Below, in pieces: positions 63,546 through 64,000 of a stretch of DNA of 64,000 nucleotides. Position numbers and translations under genes: made by a program. Origin of the DNA: Chryseobacterium cheonjiense (GTDB lineage Bacteria > Bacteroidota > Bacteroidia > Flavobacteriales > Weeksellaceae); NCBI RefSeq assembly GCF_012927265.1, contig NZ_JABBGF010000003.1:186001-250000 (forward strand), read 5' to 3'. The notes under the pieces are model-generated. The model did no database searches. It was not told where the DNA came from and saw nothing but the letters and a program-made list of their open reading frames with translations. Each line of letters opens with the position of its first letter. Within the stretch, counting starts at the first letter, position 1.

Positions 63546-64000
63546 TTAATTGCCTCGGTCGCTGACCGCCTTCTGTTTTATCCATTGGATGGCAATATCA
63601 ACAGGTGCCGGATCATCTGTAAAAGAAGTATTGTGGCCCAATTTAGAAAAAAATGTGTATTCAAAAGGCTTGCCCTGCGCTTTAAATGCATTTAACTGTT
63701 CTATACACAACTTTACGGGAATCTGGATGTCTTTTTCGCCAAAAAGCCAAAGCCCGGGAATTGAAAGCGTATTGAGATAGGCTTTTGGGTCAGTCGCTGC
63801 AAATTGATACCGGTCAGGGTCATTTCTGGTATGCTCAATGGCATCTGCATCTGTATGATTTTCCCAGAAATTATTGTTTCCATTGGTGTAAAACTGAAAC
63901 CGGAGCTGTTCCAGCGTGGTAATGGTAGGGCAGCTAAATAAAACCATGAAGCGAATTTGTGAATTTTTGCCTGCCGCGATCGGGATTATCCATCCTGCCT
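63546..64000 (-). CDS. Alpha/beta hydrolase, C-terminal part (runs off the window)
   Basis: The reading frame is open from 63546 to the right edge (64000) on the minus strand, so the gene continues outside. The visible part starts with GWIIPIAAGKNSQIRFMVLF, typical of the segment after the catalytic Ser in alpha/beta hydrolases, and includes the acid (WLFGEKDIQIP) and the catalytic His (LGHNTSF). A methionine at 63947 is internal, not the start. It is likely a dienelactone-hydrolase or peptidase-like esterase. A terminator lies directly downstream. Confidence 0.82.
   Translation of the reverse strand, partial: AGWIIPIAAGKNSQIRFMVLFSCPTITTLEQLRFQFYTNGNNNFWENHTDADAIEHTRNDPDRYQFAATDPKAYLNTLSIPGLWLFGEKDIQIPVKLCIEQLNAFKAQGKPFEYTFFSKLGHNTSFTDDPAPVDIAIQWIKQKAVSDRGN

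Overview
The window looks like a chromosomal segment from a Chryseobacterium-type member of the Bacteroidota (Flavobacteriia, Weeksellaceae). The evidence is low GC, house promoters of the Bacteroidota type (a TTTG or TTG box about 19-20 bp upstream of a TAnnTTTG box, seen before rpsU, the tRNAs, rplK and rpoB), few Shine-Dalgarno sites, proteins with a C-terminal type IX secretion sorting signal, DUF5777, DUF3575 and DUF3467 families, and protein sequences close to Chryseobacterium for EF-Tu, RpoB and RpoC. The genus is inferred from memory of these families, not from a search.

Layout. 1-2.75 kb: rpsU, xerC, hpf and a tRNA cluster (Thr-Tyr-Gly, tandemly duplicated, then Thr-GGT). 2.9-11.3 kb: a two-component system followed by a three-gene RND heavy-metal efflux set (TolC-like, adaptor, CusA/CzcA-like), lying between the tRNA cluster and tuf. 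11.6-25.5 kb: the core translation and transcription block tuf, tRNA-Trp, secE, nusG, rplK, rplA, rplJ, rplL, rpoB, rpoC and a DUF3467 gene. 25.7-29.5 kb: a Crp/Fnr regulator and a probable five-gene envelope/redox operon (DUF5777, small c-type cytochrome, YceI, ankyrin, DOMON-like T9SS cargo) with a CRP-like box in its promoter. 29.6-40.8 kb: MFS transporter, CPBP protease, ABC exporter, truA, lpxK, purine nucleoside phosphorylase, thioredoxin-like lipoprotein, dinB and a cytoplasmic alpha-amylase. 40.8-53.3 kb: accessory metabolism and regulation (esterase, three AraC regulators, alcohol dehydrogenase, HxlR/NmrA pair, phosphodiesterase, SDR, YceI, and arr for rifamycin ADP-ribosylation). 53.5-59.35 kb: a minus-strand run of small lipoproteins and membrane proteins of mostly unknown role, including one gene broken at a nine-G tract.

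59.4-63.5 kb is the most unusual stretch. It holds a 147-bp element with perfect terminal inverted repeats, an eight-unit tandem array of palindromic 40-42 bp repeats, a previously overlooked 59-aa SymE-type toxin gene, a divergent XRE regulator with a palindromic operator overlapping the symE promoter, an orphan DndC-like sulfurtransferase overlapping a four-helix membrane protein gene, and an HNH nuclease gene split by a one-base frameshift. The last genes are visibly more AT-rich than their surroundings, so this is a good candidate for a defence or stress island. The window ends inside an alpha/beta hydrolase gene.

Several dispersed repeat families occur between genes: three long perfect GC-rich palindromes (16.25, 29.5 and 45.75 kb), paired GGGCTTTAGCCC-type hairpins (between rpoB and rpoC, and at 59.5 kb), and degenerate TTTGCG-rich stretches.
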